Shown: positions 1 to 8,270 of the stretch, in pieces
How positions within the stretch are numbered: the first letter of the stretch is position 1
Layout of the letters: the number at the start of each line of letters is the position of its first letter
DNA from: Actinoplanes auranticolor
GTDB taxonomy: Bacteria > Actinomycetota > Actinomycetes > Mycobacteriales > Micromonosporaceae
DNA: 64,000 bases
Reading direction: 5' to 3'
Assembly (NCBI RefSeq): GCF_018332655.1
Contig: NZ_BOQL01000063.1
Coordinates: 62,001 to 126,000, forward strand
Notes under the pieces: generated by a model
Seen by the model: only the letters and a program-made list of their open reading frames with translations
Databases searched by the model: none
Told to the model about the DNA's origin: nothing
Program-made: the position numbers and the translations under genes

Positions 1-395
1 ACCGGCTCGTGGACCGGCTGACCGGGGAGCTGGAGTTGCTGACCGACGCCGCGATCCGGCAGCGTTTCCCGGACGAGCCGGCCCGCTTCGAGCAGGCCGG
101 TGAGTACGCCTACCGCCCACCGGGCGGCGAGACCTTCAGTGACATCGCCGACCGGCTCACCTCATTTCTCGACGACCTGAACGGCAAGCAGGCCGGCCGG
201 CGGGTCGTGGTGGTGGCGCACGACTCGGTGGTGCTGATGATGCGCTTCGTCATCGAGGGCCTAGAGCTCGCGGCGCTGCCGGGGATCGTGGCGGAGCACG
301 GCCCGATCGGCAACGCCTCGATCACCAGCTTCCGGGAGTCGTCGGGCCGTCTCGTGCTGGACCGCTACAACACGGTCGACCACCTCCGGCCCTGA
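1..395 (+). CDS. Histidine phosphatase family protein, 5' truncated by window edge
   Basis: Carboxy-terminal part of a phosphoglycerate-mutase-like (histidine phosphatase) enzyme. The frame is open to base 1 without a convincing start, so the gene begins upstream and the RHGE phospho-histidine motif is outside the window. What remains shows the family pattern: a GGETFSDIADR segment corresponding to the usual GES-D-R motif, and VVVVAHDSVVLMMR, which carries the second catalytic histidine near the C terminus. The family hydrolyses or transfers phosphate on small metabolites; the substrate cannot be read from this fragment. It ends 3 nt before the convergent gene on the minus strand. Confidence 0.75.
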   Translation, partial: RLVDRLTGELELLTDAAIRQRFPDEPARFEQAGEYAYRPPGGETFSDIADRLTSFLDDLNGKQAGRRVVVVAHDSVVLMMRFVIEGLELAALPGIVAEHGPIGNASITSFRESSGRLVLDRYNTVDHLRP

Positions 396-398
396 CCC

Positions 399-1142
399 CT
401 ACTCCGTGTCGGTCCAGGCCAGGAACTCCTCGACGGCCTCGCGGTCGCCGTCGACCTCGATGCTCTCCAGCGGGATCCGCTTGTAGACCGCGAGCACCAG
501 GTCGCTGGCCGAGCCGCGCATCGTCGCGAGCGGCTCGCCGCTGGCCGCCGGGCCGGACTTGGCCCCGGACGGGGTGAGGTCGACCAGCCAGGTCGGGCCC
601 TCCACCGCCGACAGCGCGATCCGGGACGGGCGGTGCGGCCAGGCGCCGATCGAGCCCAGCGTGACCACCAGCAGCTCGTCGATCGTGTCGACCGCGACCC
701 CGGCCGGGATCGGCTCCGGCTTGCCGACGGTCTCCTGGGCGTCCCAGGCGTGCACCGCTGCTTCCTGGACCTGGTGGCGGGCCACCGCACTGGAGGTCAT
801 CGGCGCTTCTGAGGCGCCCCACCACGTCCAGCAGTCGCGGTCCGGGCCGGCCACCCGCAGCGCGTCGATCAGCACCCGGGTCGACTCGGCCGACCACTCG
901 ACCAGGTCACCGGTGGGGTCGCCGGTGACGAACTCGGGTGCGCTGTCGGCCGGGCCGGCCGCGATGACCTCGGCCCAGAAACGTTGGACGGAGCCCAGGT
1001 GAGCCACCAAGTCCCGCAGGGACCAGTCGGGGCAGCCGGGCACGGGGGCCTGGGTGTCGCCCGTGGCCACCGCCTGGCGGAGGGCGGCCGAGCGCTCGGC
1101 GATCAGGTCCAGCAGTTCGGGGAAGGGCAGCAACTGCATCAT
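399..1142 (-). CDS. Maleylpyruvate isomerase family mycothiol-dependent enzyme
   Basis: A 247-residue protein of the DinB/MDMPI superfamily. The N-terminal four-helix domain has the typical PGCPDWSLRDLVAHLGSVQRFWAEVI segment, where the histidine is a predicted metal ligand. The histidine-bearing helix HQVQEAAVHAWDAQ supplies the other ligands, and an MDMPI C-terminal-like domain follows. Characterised members use mycothiol as a cofactor for isomerisation or detoxification; most paralogs have no known substrate. Two consecutive ATG codons stand at the start. It converges with the truncated phosphatase and is followed by the sugar-acid dehydratase on the same strand 37 nt upstream. The family call is firm, the substrate unknown. 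Confidence 0.8.
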   Translation of the reverse strand: MMQLLPFPELLDLIAERSAALRQAVATGDTQAPVPGCPDWSLRDLVAHLGSVQRFWAEVIAAGPADSAPEFVTGDPTGDLVEWSAESTRVLIDALRVAGPDRDCWTWWGASEAPMTSSAVARHQVQEAAVHAWDAQETVGKPEPIPAGVAVDTIDELLVVTLGSIGAWPHRPSRIALSAVEGPTWLVDLTPSGAKSGPAASGEPLATMRGSASDLVLAVYKRIPLESIEVDGDREAVEEFLAWTDTE

Positions 1143-1179
1143 CCCGATGGTCTACCACCGGCCTGCGACATCTTTGGGC

Positions 1180-2898
1180 TCAATGCGATTCCCGGCTCAC
1201 CTCGTCGCCGCTGGAGCCGACGAGGAAGTCCAGGTCGGCGCCCACTTCGGCGCCCAGGACGGTGTCCACGTACAACTTCTGCCAGCCGCGGTCGGGACGG
1301 GCCAGCGCGGCCAGCAGGGCGGCGGACGGCTCGCGCGCGGCCAGTTCCTCGTCCGGTATGTCCACCGAGAGCTGCCGGTTCTCCACGTCGAGGATGATCC
1401 AGTCGCCGTCGCGGACCCGGTCCAGCGGTCCCCCGGCGGCGGCCTCCGGGGCCACGTGCAGCACGACCGTCCCGTACGCCGTACCGCTCATCCGCCCGTC
1501 GCAGACCCGGACCATGTCCCGCACGCCCTGGTGCAGCAGCTTGGTCGGCAGCGGCATGTTCGCCACCTCGGGCATGCCCGGGTAGCCGCGCGGCCCGCAG
1601 CCGCGCAGCACCAGCACGGAGTCCGCGTCGACGTCGAGGTCCGGCGCGTCGATGCGGGCGTTGAAGTCCTCCACCGAGTCGAAGACCAGCGCCCGGCCGC
1701 GGTGCCGCAGCAGGTGCGGGCTGGCCGCGGCGGGCTTGATGATCGCGCCCGCGGGGGCCAGGTTGCCGTGCAGCACGGCGATGCCGGCGTGCGGCAGCAG
1801 CGGCTTGTCGCGGCTGCGGATGACGTCCTGATCCCAGATCTGAGCCTCGGCCAGGGACTCGACGAAGGGCCGGCCGGTCACGTCGATCGCGTCCGGGTCG
1901 AGCAGGTCGGCCACCTCACGCAGCACCGCGGCCAGGCCGCCGGCCCGGTGCAGGTCCTCCATCAGGTACTTGCCGGCGGGCTGCAGGTCGACCAGCAGCG
2001 GTACGTCGGCGGCGATCCGGTCGAAGTCGGCCAGCGTGAGCGGCACGCCCAGCCGGCCGGCGATGGCCAGCAGGTGCACGACGGCGTTGGTGGAGCCGCC
2101 CAGCGCGGCCAGCGCGACGATCGCGTTGTGGAACGAGCCGGCCGTCAACAGCCGGCTGGGCCGGCGATCCGCGGCGATCATCTCCACGATCAGCCGACCG
2201 GTCTCGTGCGAGCGGGCCAGCAGCCGGCTGTCCGGTGCCGGGGTGCCCGCGGTGCCGGGCAGCACCGTGCCGAGCGCCTCGGCGAGCAGCCCCATGGTCG
2301 AGGCGGTGCCCATGGTGTTGCAGTGGCCGCGGCTACGGATCATCGACGACTCGGACTCGAGGAAGGCGGCCCGGCTCAGCGTGCCCGCGCGTACCTCCTC
2401 GGAGAGCCGCCACACGTCGGTGCCGCAGCCCAGCGGGGTGCCGCGGAACGTACCGGTGAGCATCGGCCCGCCCGGGACCACGACGGCCGGTAGGTCGACC
2501 GACGCCGCGGCCATGAGCAGCGACGGGATGGTCTTGTCGCAGCCGCCGAGCAGCACCACGCCGTCGATCGGGTTGGCCCGCAGCATCTCCTCGGTCGCCA
2601 TCGCGGCCATGTTGCGCCAGAGCATCGCGGTCGGGCGGACCTGGGTCTCGCCAATCGACACGACGGGCAGGTTGAGCGGGACGCCGCCGGCCTCCCAGAT
2701 CCCCCGCTTGACGTGCTCGGCGACCTCGTCGAGGTGGCTGTTGCAGGGGGTCAGGTCCGAGGCCGTGTTGGCGATGGCGATCTGGGGCCGGCGGCCTTCG
2801 AAGGCCGAGTTCGGCGATCCCCGGCGCATCCAGGCGCGGTGGATGTAGGAGTTGCGGTCCTGGCCGGCGTACCACTGGGCGCTGCGCAGTTCAGGCAT
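1180..2898 (-). CDS. IlvD/Edd family sugar-acid dehydratase
   Basis: A 572-residue Fe-S dehydratase that removes water from C2-C3 of a sugar acid to give a 2-keto-3-deoxy acid. Three family cysteines that ligate the cluster are visible: Cys52 in TPCNSH, the Cys of GGCDKTIPS, and the Cys of GHCNTMGTAS. The opening RSAQWYAGQDRNSYIHRAWM resembles the sugar-acid branch (arabonate, xylonate or fuconate dehydratases) rather than biosynthetic IlvD, which also fits the length. It is transcribed divergently from iclR and a lactonase, FAH hydrolase, Zn dehydrogenase and SDR, so it probably supplies the dehydration step of that pathway. A role in isoleucine-valine synthesis cannot be excluded by sequence alone but the context argues against it. 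Confidence 0.85.
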   Translation of the reverse strand: MPELRSAQWYAGQDRNSYIHRAWMRRGSPNSAFEGRRPQIAIANTASDLTPCNSHLDEVAEHVKRGIWEAGGVPLNLPVVSIGETQVRPTAMLWRNMAAMATEEMLRANPIDGVVLLGGCDKTIPSLLMAAASVDLPAVVVPGGPMLTGTFRGTPLGCGTDVWRLSEEVRAGTLSRAAFLESESSMIRSRGHCNTMGTASTMGLLAEALGTVLPGTAGTPAPDSRLLARSHETGRLIVEMIAADRRPSRLLTAGSFHNAIVALAALGGSTNAVVHLLAIAGRLGVPLTLADFDRIAADVPLLVDLQPAGKYLMEDLHRAGGLAAVLREVADLLDPDAIDVTGRPFVESLAEAQIWDQDVIRSRDKPLLPHAGIAVLHGNLAPAGAIIKPAAASPHLLRHRGRALVFDSVEDFNARIDAPDLDVDADSVLVLRGCGPRGYPGMPEVANMPLPTKLLHQGVRDMVRVCDGRMSGTAYGTVVLHVAPEAAAGGPLDRVRDGDWIILDVENRQLSVDIPDEELAAREPSAALLAALARPDRGWQKLYVDTVLGAEVGADLDFLVGSSGDEVSRESH

Positions 2899-2957
2899 AT
2901 AACTTCCAATAATCGGAACGCTGGGTGCCTATCTGGAATATCCGGTACGGTACGCCA
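2899..2957. promoter_or_regulatory. Divergent control region with two candidate IclR operators
   Basis: The dehydratase starts at 2898 on the minus strand and the IclR gene near 2958 on the plus strand. Between them are two imperfect palindromes: TTCC-N7-GGAA at 2904-2918 and CTGGA-ATA-TCCGG at 2933-2945. IclR-family regulators commonly bind TTCC/GGAA-type dyads, and regulators of this class often sit between their divergent targets. Binding is inferred from position and symmetry only. Confidence 0.5.
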
Positions 2958-3719
2958 GTGCCCCCCGACACCGCACCCCCCTTGGTCGGCACGGACCGGG
3001 TGCTCGCCGTTCTCACCGAGCTGGCGGGCCACGCCGACGGCGCCTCGCTGGAGGAGTTGACCCGGGCGGTGGCCAGCCCCAAGCCCACTGTGCACCGGGC
3101 CCTGGCCTCCTTGTGCCGCTTCGGCCTGGCCGCCCGCAACGGCCACGGCCGGTACGTGCTCGGCGACGAGTTCCTGCGGCTGGCGTTCGCTCACCACGAG
3201 GCCCGCCCCGACCATCTGCGGATCGCCCCGGTGCTGACCGCGCTGACCGAGCGCTACGGCGAGACCGCCCACTACGCGGTGCTCGACGGCCACACGGTGG
3301 TCTACCGGGCCAAGGTCGACCCGGCCGCCGGGGCGCTGCGGCTGAGCTCCACGGTCGGCGGCCGCAACCCGGTGCACAGCACGGCGGTCGGCAAGCTGCT
3401 GCTGGCGTACGCGCTCCCGGACGACGACGCCGCGGTCACCGCCTGGGTCGGCGACCGGCCCCTGCCCCAGCGCACGCCGCACACGCTCACCAGCGCCGAG
3501 GCCCTCGCCGCCGAGCTGCGGACCATCCGCGCCCACGGGTACGCCGTCGACGACCAGGAGAACGAGCCGGGCATCGTCTGTCTCGCCGTACCCGTCTTCC
3601 TCACGTCGCCGACCCGGCCCAGCGGTGCCGTCAGTGTCTCCGCGCCGGTCTCCCGCACCCCGCTGGCGACCCTGGTCGCCGAGGTCCGGGCCATCCGCGC
3701 GACGGTGGAGGCCCGATGA
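2958..3719 (+). CDS. IclR family transcriptional regulator
   Basis: About 253 residues. An N-terminal winged helix (TDRVLAVLTELAGHADG, then LEELTRAVASPKPTVHRALASLCRFGLA) is followed by an IclR effector domain with HSTAVGKLLLAYALPDDD and the late motif AVDDQENEPGIVCLAVPVF. The frame is open to a GTG at 2925, but a start there would put the coding region over the second palindrome, so GTG 2958 is preferred. The last codon overlaps the lactonase start as ATGA, so regulator and catabolic genes are translationally coupled. It probably represses or activates this cluster and the divergent dehydratase in response to a sugar acid or keto-acid intermediate. Confidence 0.85.
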   Translation: MPPDTAPPLVGTDRVLAVLTELAGHADGASLEELTRAVASPKPTVHRALASLCRFGLAARNGHGRYVLGDEFLRLAFAHHEARPDHLRIAPVLTALTERYGETAHYAVLDGHTVVYRAKVDPAAGALRLSSTVGGRNPVHSTAVGKLLLAYALPDDDAAVTAWVGDRPLPQRTPHTLTSAEALAAELRTIRAHGYAVDDQENEPGIVCLAVPVFLTSPTRPSGAVSVSAPVSRTPLATLVAEVRAIRATVEAR

Positions 3720-4588
3720 GCCGCACCGCCGAGGTCGCCTCCGCGCAGAGCTTCCTGCTCGGCGAGGGACCGGTGTGGGACGCCCCGCGCGACCGGCTGC
3801 TCTGGGTCGACATCGACGCGGGCTCGGTGCACGAGGGCCGGTTCGACGGCGACCAGGTGATCGTCACCGGCACCGACAAGCGGGACCGCACGGTCGGCGC
3901 GGTGGTCTGCTCGGCGGCCGGGGAGCTGCTGGTGGCGGGCGCGGAAACACTGCTCACCACGCCACCGACCCGGGTCGTCGCCGCCGGCTCAGGCCACCGA
4001 CTGAACGACGGCGCCTGCGATCCGGCGGGCGCCTTCCTGGTCGGCACGCTCGCCCTGGGCGACACCGAGGGCGAGGAGACCCTGGTACGCCTGGAGCGCG
4101 ACGGCTCGCTGACCGTGCTCGACGACGACCTCAACCTGTCGAACGGCCTGTGCTGGAGCCCCGACGGCAGCCTGCTCTACAGCATCGACAGCGTCCCGGG
4201 CATCGTCTGGGTCCGCTCGTACGACGCGGCCACCGGTGCCACCGGGCCGCGCCGGGAGTGGCTGCGGATCACCGACGGGCTGCCCGACGGCCTGTGCGCC
4301 GACGCGGACGGGCACCTGTGGATCGCGATCTGGGGCGCCGGTGAGGTGCGCCGCTACACCCCGGACGCCCGTCCGGCCGGGGTCGTCACCGTGCCGGCCC
4401 CGCACACCACCAGCGTCGCGTTCGTCGGCGCCGGGCTGGACCGGTTGCTGATCACCACCGCCACCGCCCACCTGAGCGCGGAGCAGCTGGCCGCGTACCC
4501 GTTGTCCGGCCGGCTCTTCCTCGCCGACGTCGGGATCACCGGGCTGCCGGTGACCCCCTGGGCCGGACCCAACCCTGGAGAGACATGA
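3716..4588 (+). CDS. SMP-30/gluconolactonase family sugar lactonase
   Basis: A 290-residue six-bladed beta-propeller lactonase that opens a sugar lactone to the free acid. The divalent metal ligands expected for the family are visible: Glu in LLGEGPVWD, Asn in HRLNDGACD and NLSNGLCWSPDG, and Asp in DGLPDGLCADADG. The frame is open much further upstream, but the ATG at 3716 overlaps the IclR stop (ATGA) and begins exactly at the domain start. The downstream FAH gene also overlaps by 4 nt. In the cluster it would act after a sugar dehydrogenase and before the IlvD/Edd dehydratase. Confidence 0.88.
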   Translation: MSRTAEVASAQSFLLGEGPVWDAPRDRLLWVDIDAGSVHEGRFDGDQVIVTGTDKRDRTVGAVVCSAAGELLVAGAETLLTTPPTRVVAAGSGHRLNDGACDPAGAFLVGTLALGDTEGEETLVRLERDGSLTVLDDDLNLSNGLCWSPDGSLLYSIDSVPGIVWVRSYDAATGATGPRREWLRITDGLPDGLCADADGHLWIAIWGAGEVRRYTPDARPAGVVTVPAPHTTSVAFVGAGLDRLLITTATAHLSAEQLAAYPLSGRLFLADVGITGLPVTPWAGPNPGET

Positions 4589-5427
4589 AACTGATGCGCC
4601 TCGGCGACGCCGGGCTCGAGCGCACCGTCGTCCGCGTCGACGAGGAGACCTACGTCGACGCCGCCGACCTGGAGGCGCTGTTCTTCGCCGCGCCGCAGGA
4701 GTTCCGGCAGGCCGTCCAGGCGCGGATCACCGCCGGCCAGGTACGCCGGTTCGCCGGCGAACGGGTCGGCGCGCCGATCCCCCGCCCGCACCAGATCCTC
4801 TGCATCGGGCTCAACTACCGCGACCACGCGGCCGAGACCGGGCAGGCCGTGCCGGCCGAGCCGATCCTGTTCACCAAGCCGCCCAACACGCTGGTCGGGC
4901 CGTACGACGACGTGCGGCAGCCGCGCGGGTCGACCAAGCTGGACTGGGAGGTCGAGCTGGGCATCGTGATCGGCCGGCGGGCGGGCTACCTCGACGACCA
5001 CGACGCCGCCCGCGAGGCCATCGCCGGTTACCTGGTCAGCAACGACATCAGCGAGCGGGCGTTCCAGATGGAACGCGGCGGGCAGTGGTCGAAGGGCAAG
5101 TCCGCCGAGACGTTCAACCCGGCCGGGCCGTGGCTGGTCACCCCGGACGAGATCGCGGACGTCAGCGCGCTGGGCCTCTGGCTGGACGTCAACGGCGTCC
5201 GGCGGCAGACCGGCAGCACCGCCACGATGGTCTTCGACCCGTACGAGATCGTGCGCTACCTGAGCCAGTTCCTGGTGCTGGAGCCGGGCGACCTGATCAA
5301 CACCGGCACCCCGCCCGGCGTCGGCATGGGCTTCGACCCGCCGGTCTGGCTGGCCCCCGGCGACGTCATGGAGCTGGGCATCGACGGACTGGGCAGCCAG
5401 CGGCAGACCGTGGTGGCCGCCCGCTGA
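4585..5427 (+). CDS. Fumarylacetoacetate hydrolase family protein, candidate diketo-deoxy sugar-acid hydrolase
   Basis: A 280-residue FAH-fold hydrolase. A short N-terminal domain is followed by ILCIGLNYRDHAAETG, the metal-binding DWEVELGIVIGRR, the ligand aspartate in YLVSNDISERAFQ, and the lysine-bearing QWSKGKSAETFNPAGPWLVT. The GKS-TF motif is typical of members that cleave C-C bonds in 2,4-diketo-3-deoxy sugar acids, although automatic annotation often calls them ureidoglycolate lyases. Next to a lactonase, a sugar-acid dehydratase and two dehydrogenases, cleavage to pyruvate plus a hydroxy acid is the likeliest role. It is coupled by 4 nt upstream and 1 nt (TGATG) downstream. Confidence 0.82.
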   Translation: MKLMRLGDAGLERTVVRVDEETYVDAADLEALFFAAPQEFRQAVQARITAGQVRRFAGERVGAPIPRPHQILCIGLNYRDHAAETGQAVPAEPILFTKPPNTLVGPYDDVRQPRGSTKLDWEVELGIVIGRRAGYLDDHDAAREAIAGYLVSNDISERAFQMERGGQWSKGKSAETFNPAGPWLVTPDEIADVSALGLWLDVNGVRRQTGSTATMVFDPYEIVRYLSQFLVLEPGDLINTGTPPGVGMGFDPPVWLAPGDVMELGIDGLGSQRQTVVAAR

Positions 5428-6446
5428 TGCGCGCCTTCGTGATCACCGGGCCGGGCCGCGCCGAGGTCCAGGAGGTCGAGCCGCCGGCGGCCGGTCCCGG
5501 CGAGGTCGTGGTGGACGTGGAACGGGCCGGCGTCTGCGGCACCGACATGGAGTTCTTCAGCGGCGCGATGTCGTACCTGCACACCGGCCAGGCGAAGTAC
5601 CCGATGCGGATCGGCCACGAATGGTCCGGCACGGTCAGCGCCGTCGGGCCGGGGGTCGCCGAGACGTGGCTCGGGCGGCGGGTCACCGGTGACACCATGC
5701 TGGGCTGCGGGCGCTGCGCGCGGTGCCGGTCCGGACGCCAGCACGTCTGCGCCGACCGGTACGAGATCGGCGTGCGCAACGGGTGGCCCGGGGCGCTGGC
5801 CGAGCAGGTGCCCGTACCGGTGAAGGCTCTGCAGGTCCTGCCGGAGCAGGTCGACGCGGCGCTCGGCGCGCTCGTCGAGCCCGGCGGCAACGCCCTGCGC
5901 GCGGTTCGCGGGGCGGCGCTGCCGCCGGGCGGGCGGCTGCTGATTCTCGGCCCCGGCGCGATCGGCCTGCTGACCGCCCAGATCGCCCTGGCCCAGGGTG
6001 CCGACGTGCACCTGCTCGGGCGCAGCGCGGAGTCGCTGGCCTTCGCCGCCTCGGTGGGCTTCCCGCAGGGCTGGACCACCGCGACCCTGCCGGATCTGAC
6101 CTGGGACGCGGTCATCGACGCCTCCAACGGCCCGGAGCTGCCCGCCCTCGCCGTCGAGCTGGTCGAGCCGGGCCGGCGGGTGGTCTACGTCGGGCTCGCC
6201 GCCGAGCCCAGCCTGATCGACTCGCGGACGCTGGCGCTCAAGGACGTCACCGCCGTCGGCGTGCTCAGCGCCTCGGGCGGCTTCGCCGGGACGGTGGAGC
6301 TGTTCGCCTCGGGCGAGGTCGACCCGCGCCCGCTGGTCGCCGCCACGGTCGGGCTCGACGACGTGGCCGCCGTGCTGGCCGGCGAGCGCCGTCCCGGCTG
6401 GGGCGCCGGACCCAAGATCCACGTTGATCCCCGAACCCGGTCATGA
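5427..6446 (+). CDS. Zinc-dependent alcohol dehydrogenase (MDR superfamily)
   Basis: A 339-residue medium-chain dehydrogenase. The catalytic zinc site is seen in AGVCGTDMEFF and RIGHEWSGTV, the structural zinc lobe as the four-cysteine CGRCARCRSGRQHVC, and the dinucleotide fold as LILGPGAIGLLTAQIA. The cofactor is probably NAD(P). The long open frame begins at 5085, but the ATG at 5427 overlaps the FAH stop and matches the family N terminus MRAFVITGPG. In this cluster it could oxidise the starting sugar or the 2-keto-3-deoxy acid at C4 or C5; sequence does not choose between them. Confidence 0.85.
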   Translation: MRAFVITGPGRAEVQEVEPPAAGPGEVVVDVERAGVCGTDMEFFSGAMSYLHTGQAKYPMRIGHEWSGTVSAVGPGVAETWLGRRVTGDTMLGCGRCARCRSGRQHVCADRYEIGVRNGWPGALAEQVPVPVKALQVLPEQVDAALGALVEPGGNALRAVRGAALPPGGRLLILGPGAIGLLTAQIALAQGADVHLLGRSAESLAFAASVGFPQGWTTATLPDLTWDAVIDASNGPELPALAVELVEPGRRVVYVGLAAEPSLIDSRTLALKDVTAVGVLSASGGFAGTVELFASGEVDPRPLVAATVGLDDVAAVLAGERRPGWGAGPKIHVDPRTRS

Positions 6447-6488
6447 CCGGCAGCACCGGATCACCGCCCGGCCGAAGGAGGCCCAGCC

Positions 6489-7226
6489 ATGACTGAGTTC
6501 GCCGGACTCACCGCGATAGTCACCGGCGCCGCCAGCGGTATCGGGGCCGCGACCGCCACCCTGCTGCGCGAACGCGGCGCCCGGGTGGCCGGCCTGGACC
6601 TGGTCGCGCAGGACGCCGACCTGTCGGTGGTCTGTGACGTCGGCAACAGTGCGTCGGTCGACGCGGCCGTCGCCACGGTCGCCGAGCGCTTCGGCCGCAT
6701 CGACATCCTGATCAACAACGCCGGCATCGGTGCGGTCGGCGACGTCACCGCGAACACCGACGACGAGTGGCACCACGTGCTGAACATCAACGTGGTCGGC
6801 ATCGCGCGGATGTCGCGGGCGGCGCTGCCGTACCTGCTCGCCTCGCCCAGCGGCGCGATCGTCAACACGTGCTCGATCGCGGCGCCGATCGGCCTGCCGC
6901 AGCGCGCGCTGTACTCGGCCAGCAAGGGTGCGGTGGCCTCGCTGACCCTGGCCATGGCCGCCGATCACGTCCGGCAGGGGGTGCGGGTCAACGCGGTGGT
7001 GCCCGGCACGGCCGACACCCCGTGGGTGGGCCGGCTGCTGGACGCCGCCGAGGATCCCGCGGCGGCCGCGGCGGCGTTACGCGGGCGGCAGCCGACCGGG
7101 CGGCTCGTCACCGCAGCGGAGGTAGCCCACGCGATCGCCTATCTGGCGAGTCCGCTGGCGTCCGCGACGACGGGCACGCTGCTGACGGTCGACGGCGGCA
7201 TGACCGGGATACGCCTGCCCAGCTGA
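6489..7226 (+). CDS. SDR family NAD(P)-dependent oxidoreductase
   Basis: A 245-residue classical short-chain dehydrogenase. It has the cofactor motif TGAASGIG near residue 12, NNAG in the fourth strand, catalytic Ser in NTCSIA, and YSASKG carrying the Tyr and Lys. An acidic residue after the second strand (GLDLVAQ) suggests NAD rather than NADP. A strong ribosome site (GAAGGAGG) lies 7 nt before the ATG, and the gene follows the Zn dehydrogenase by 42 nt, so it is the last gene of the sugar-acid operon. Sugar dehydrogenases and 2-keto-3-deoxy acid 4-dehydrogenases are both SDRs, so either step is possible. Confidence 0.85.
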   Translation: MTEFAGLTAIVTGAASGIGAATATLLRERGARVAGLDLVAQDADLSVVCDVGNSASVDAAVATVAERFGRIDILINNAGIGAVGDVTANTDDEWHHVLNINVVGIARMSRAALPYLLASPSGAIVNTCSIAAPIGLPQRALYSASKGAVASLTLAMAADHVRQGVRVNAVVPGTADTPWVGRLLDAAEDPAAAAAALRGRQPTGRLVTAAEVAHAIAYLASPLASATTGTLLTVDGGMTGIRLPS

Positions 7227-7306
7227 GACCGTCCACCGGGGACAGCAGCGCGCGTCGATCATTGTCAGCGTCCGGCGCATCGTCGGCGACATCACCCGAG
7301 GGACCC

Positions 7307-7771
7307 ATGTCGAGATTGCGCACCCTTGCCGGCCTGGTCGTGCCGGCCACCACCGGAGTGCTGGTCGCACCCACCACAGCCCAGCCAGTTCCGGCGAGGT
7401 CAACGCGACCGGCCGCGGGCACGGTGACCATCGCCATCGCGGGCGTCAACGGGAAGGCCGGGGCCGCGGACGGCGCCGGACGCCCGGCGCGCATCGGCCT
7501 GCGCCACGTGCAGACCGTCCAGCACGGGCAGCACGATCCCCGCTTCCGCGGCGAACTGCTCGGTCCGGGCTGGGACACCGAACGACGGATCACCCAGGCG
7601 GCCGACGGCACCTGGTCCGATCCCGCCTTCGTCCGCTCGACGATCGCCAGCGACCCGTACTACTACGCCGAGGAGCTGACCGTCGGCGTCTTCGACACCT
7701 ACGGCGCCATCGTCGGGTGGGGCACCGCCCGGTGCACGCTCTTCGACAAGTCGGTGCCGCCGGCGGCGTAA
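7307..7771 (+). CDS. Secreted protein of unknown function
   Basis: A 154-residue protein not assigned to a family. It begins MSRLRTLAGLVVPATTGVLVA, a basic then hydrophobic signal peptide with an alanine-rich cleavage region around residue 25. The mature part (about 125 residues) has TVTIAIAGVNGKAG near the start and an aromatic stretch, DPYYYAEELTVGVFDTYG, suggesting a small beta-sandwich exported domain. The ATG at 7307 was chosen over the longer open frame because of the signal peptide and GAGGGA about 4 nt before it. It lies 80 nt after the SDR gene and ends at a strong hairpin. Function unknown. Confidence 0.6.
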   Translation: MSRLRTLAGLVVPATTGVLVAPTTAQPVPARSTRPAAGTVTIAIAGVNGKAGAADGAGRPARIGLRHVQTVQHGQHDPRFRGELLGPGWDTERRITQAADGTWSDPAFVRSTIASDPYYYAEELTVGVFDTYGAIVGWGTARCTLFDKSVPPAA

Positions 7772-7776
7772 ACGCG

Positions 7777-7812
7777 AAGAACGCCGGGTCAGCGAGCTGA
7801 CCCGGCGTTCTT
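7777..7812. terminator. Bidirectional intrinsic terminator
   Basis: A perfect 16-bp inverted repeat (left arm AAGAACGCCGGGTCAG, loop CGAG) lies between the convergent secreted-protein gene and sufT. The A-rich start and T-rich end of the arms let it act in both directions, closing the suf operon as well as the plus-strand operon. Confidence 0.85.
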
Positions 7813-7829
7813 GGTGAAACTGTGCGACC

Positions 7830-8270
7830 TCAGACGTTGAAGCCCAGCGCGCGCAGCTGCTCGCGCCCGTCGTCGGTGATCTTGTCGGGGCCCCACGGCG
7901 GCAGCCACACCCAGTTGATCCGGAAGTCCTTGACCAGGCCACCGCCCGGCCCGGTGGTCAGCGCCTGGCGGGTCTGGTCCTCGATGACGTCGGTCAGCGG
8001 GCAGGCCGCCGAGGTCAGCGTCATGTCCAGGGTCACCACGTTGTCGTCGTCGACGTGGGCGTCGTAGACCAGGCCGAGGTCGACGACGTTGATGCCGAGC
8101 TCGGGGTCGACGACATCCTTCATCGCCTCCTCGATGTCGGCGATGGTCGGCTTCGAGACGACCGTGCCGGCTGCCGGCTCCGCGTCCGCCACCACGGGGG
8201 CCGTCGCGTCGTCGGGACCCGCCGTGTCGGCCGCGTCCGAGGCGATCTCTTCCAGCGTCCTGTCCGTCAT
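7830..8270 (-). CDS. sufT: Metal-sulfur cluster assembly factor SufT (DUF59/MIP18 family)
   Basis: A 146-residue protein. A variable acidic N-terminal segment of about 45 residues is followed by the DUF59 domain with IEEAMKDVVDPELGINVVDLGLVYD and the conserved cysteine in TLTSAACPLTDVIEDQ. DUF59 proteins help mature Fe-S proteins, probably as cluster transfer factors. The ATG at 8270 overlaps the sufU stop as ATGA, which fixes the start despite an open frame further upstream. It is the last gene of the suf operon and is followed by a strong terminator. Confidence 0.85.
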   Translation of the reverse strand: MTDRTLEEIASDAADTAGPDDATAPVVADAEPAAGTVVSKPTIADIEEAMKDVVDPELGINVVDLGLVYDAHVDDDNVVTLDMTLTSAACPLTDVIEDQTRQALTTGPGGGLVKDFRINWVWLPPWGPDKITDDGREQLRALGFNV

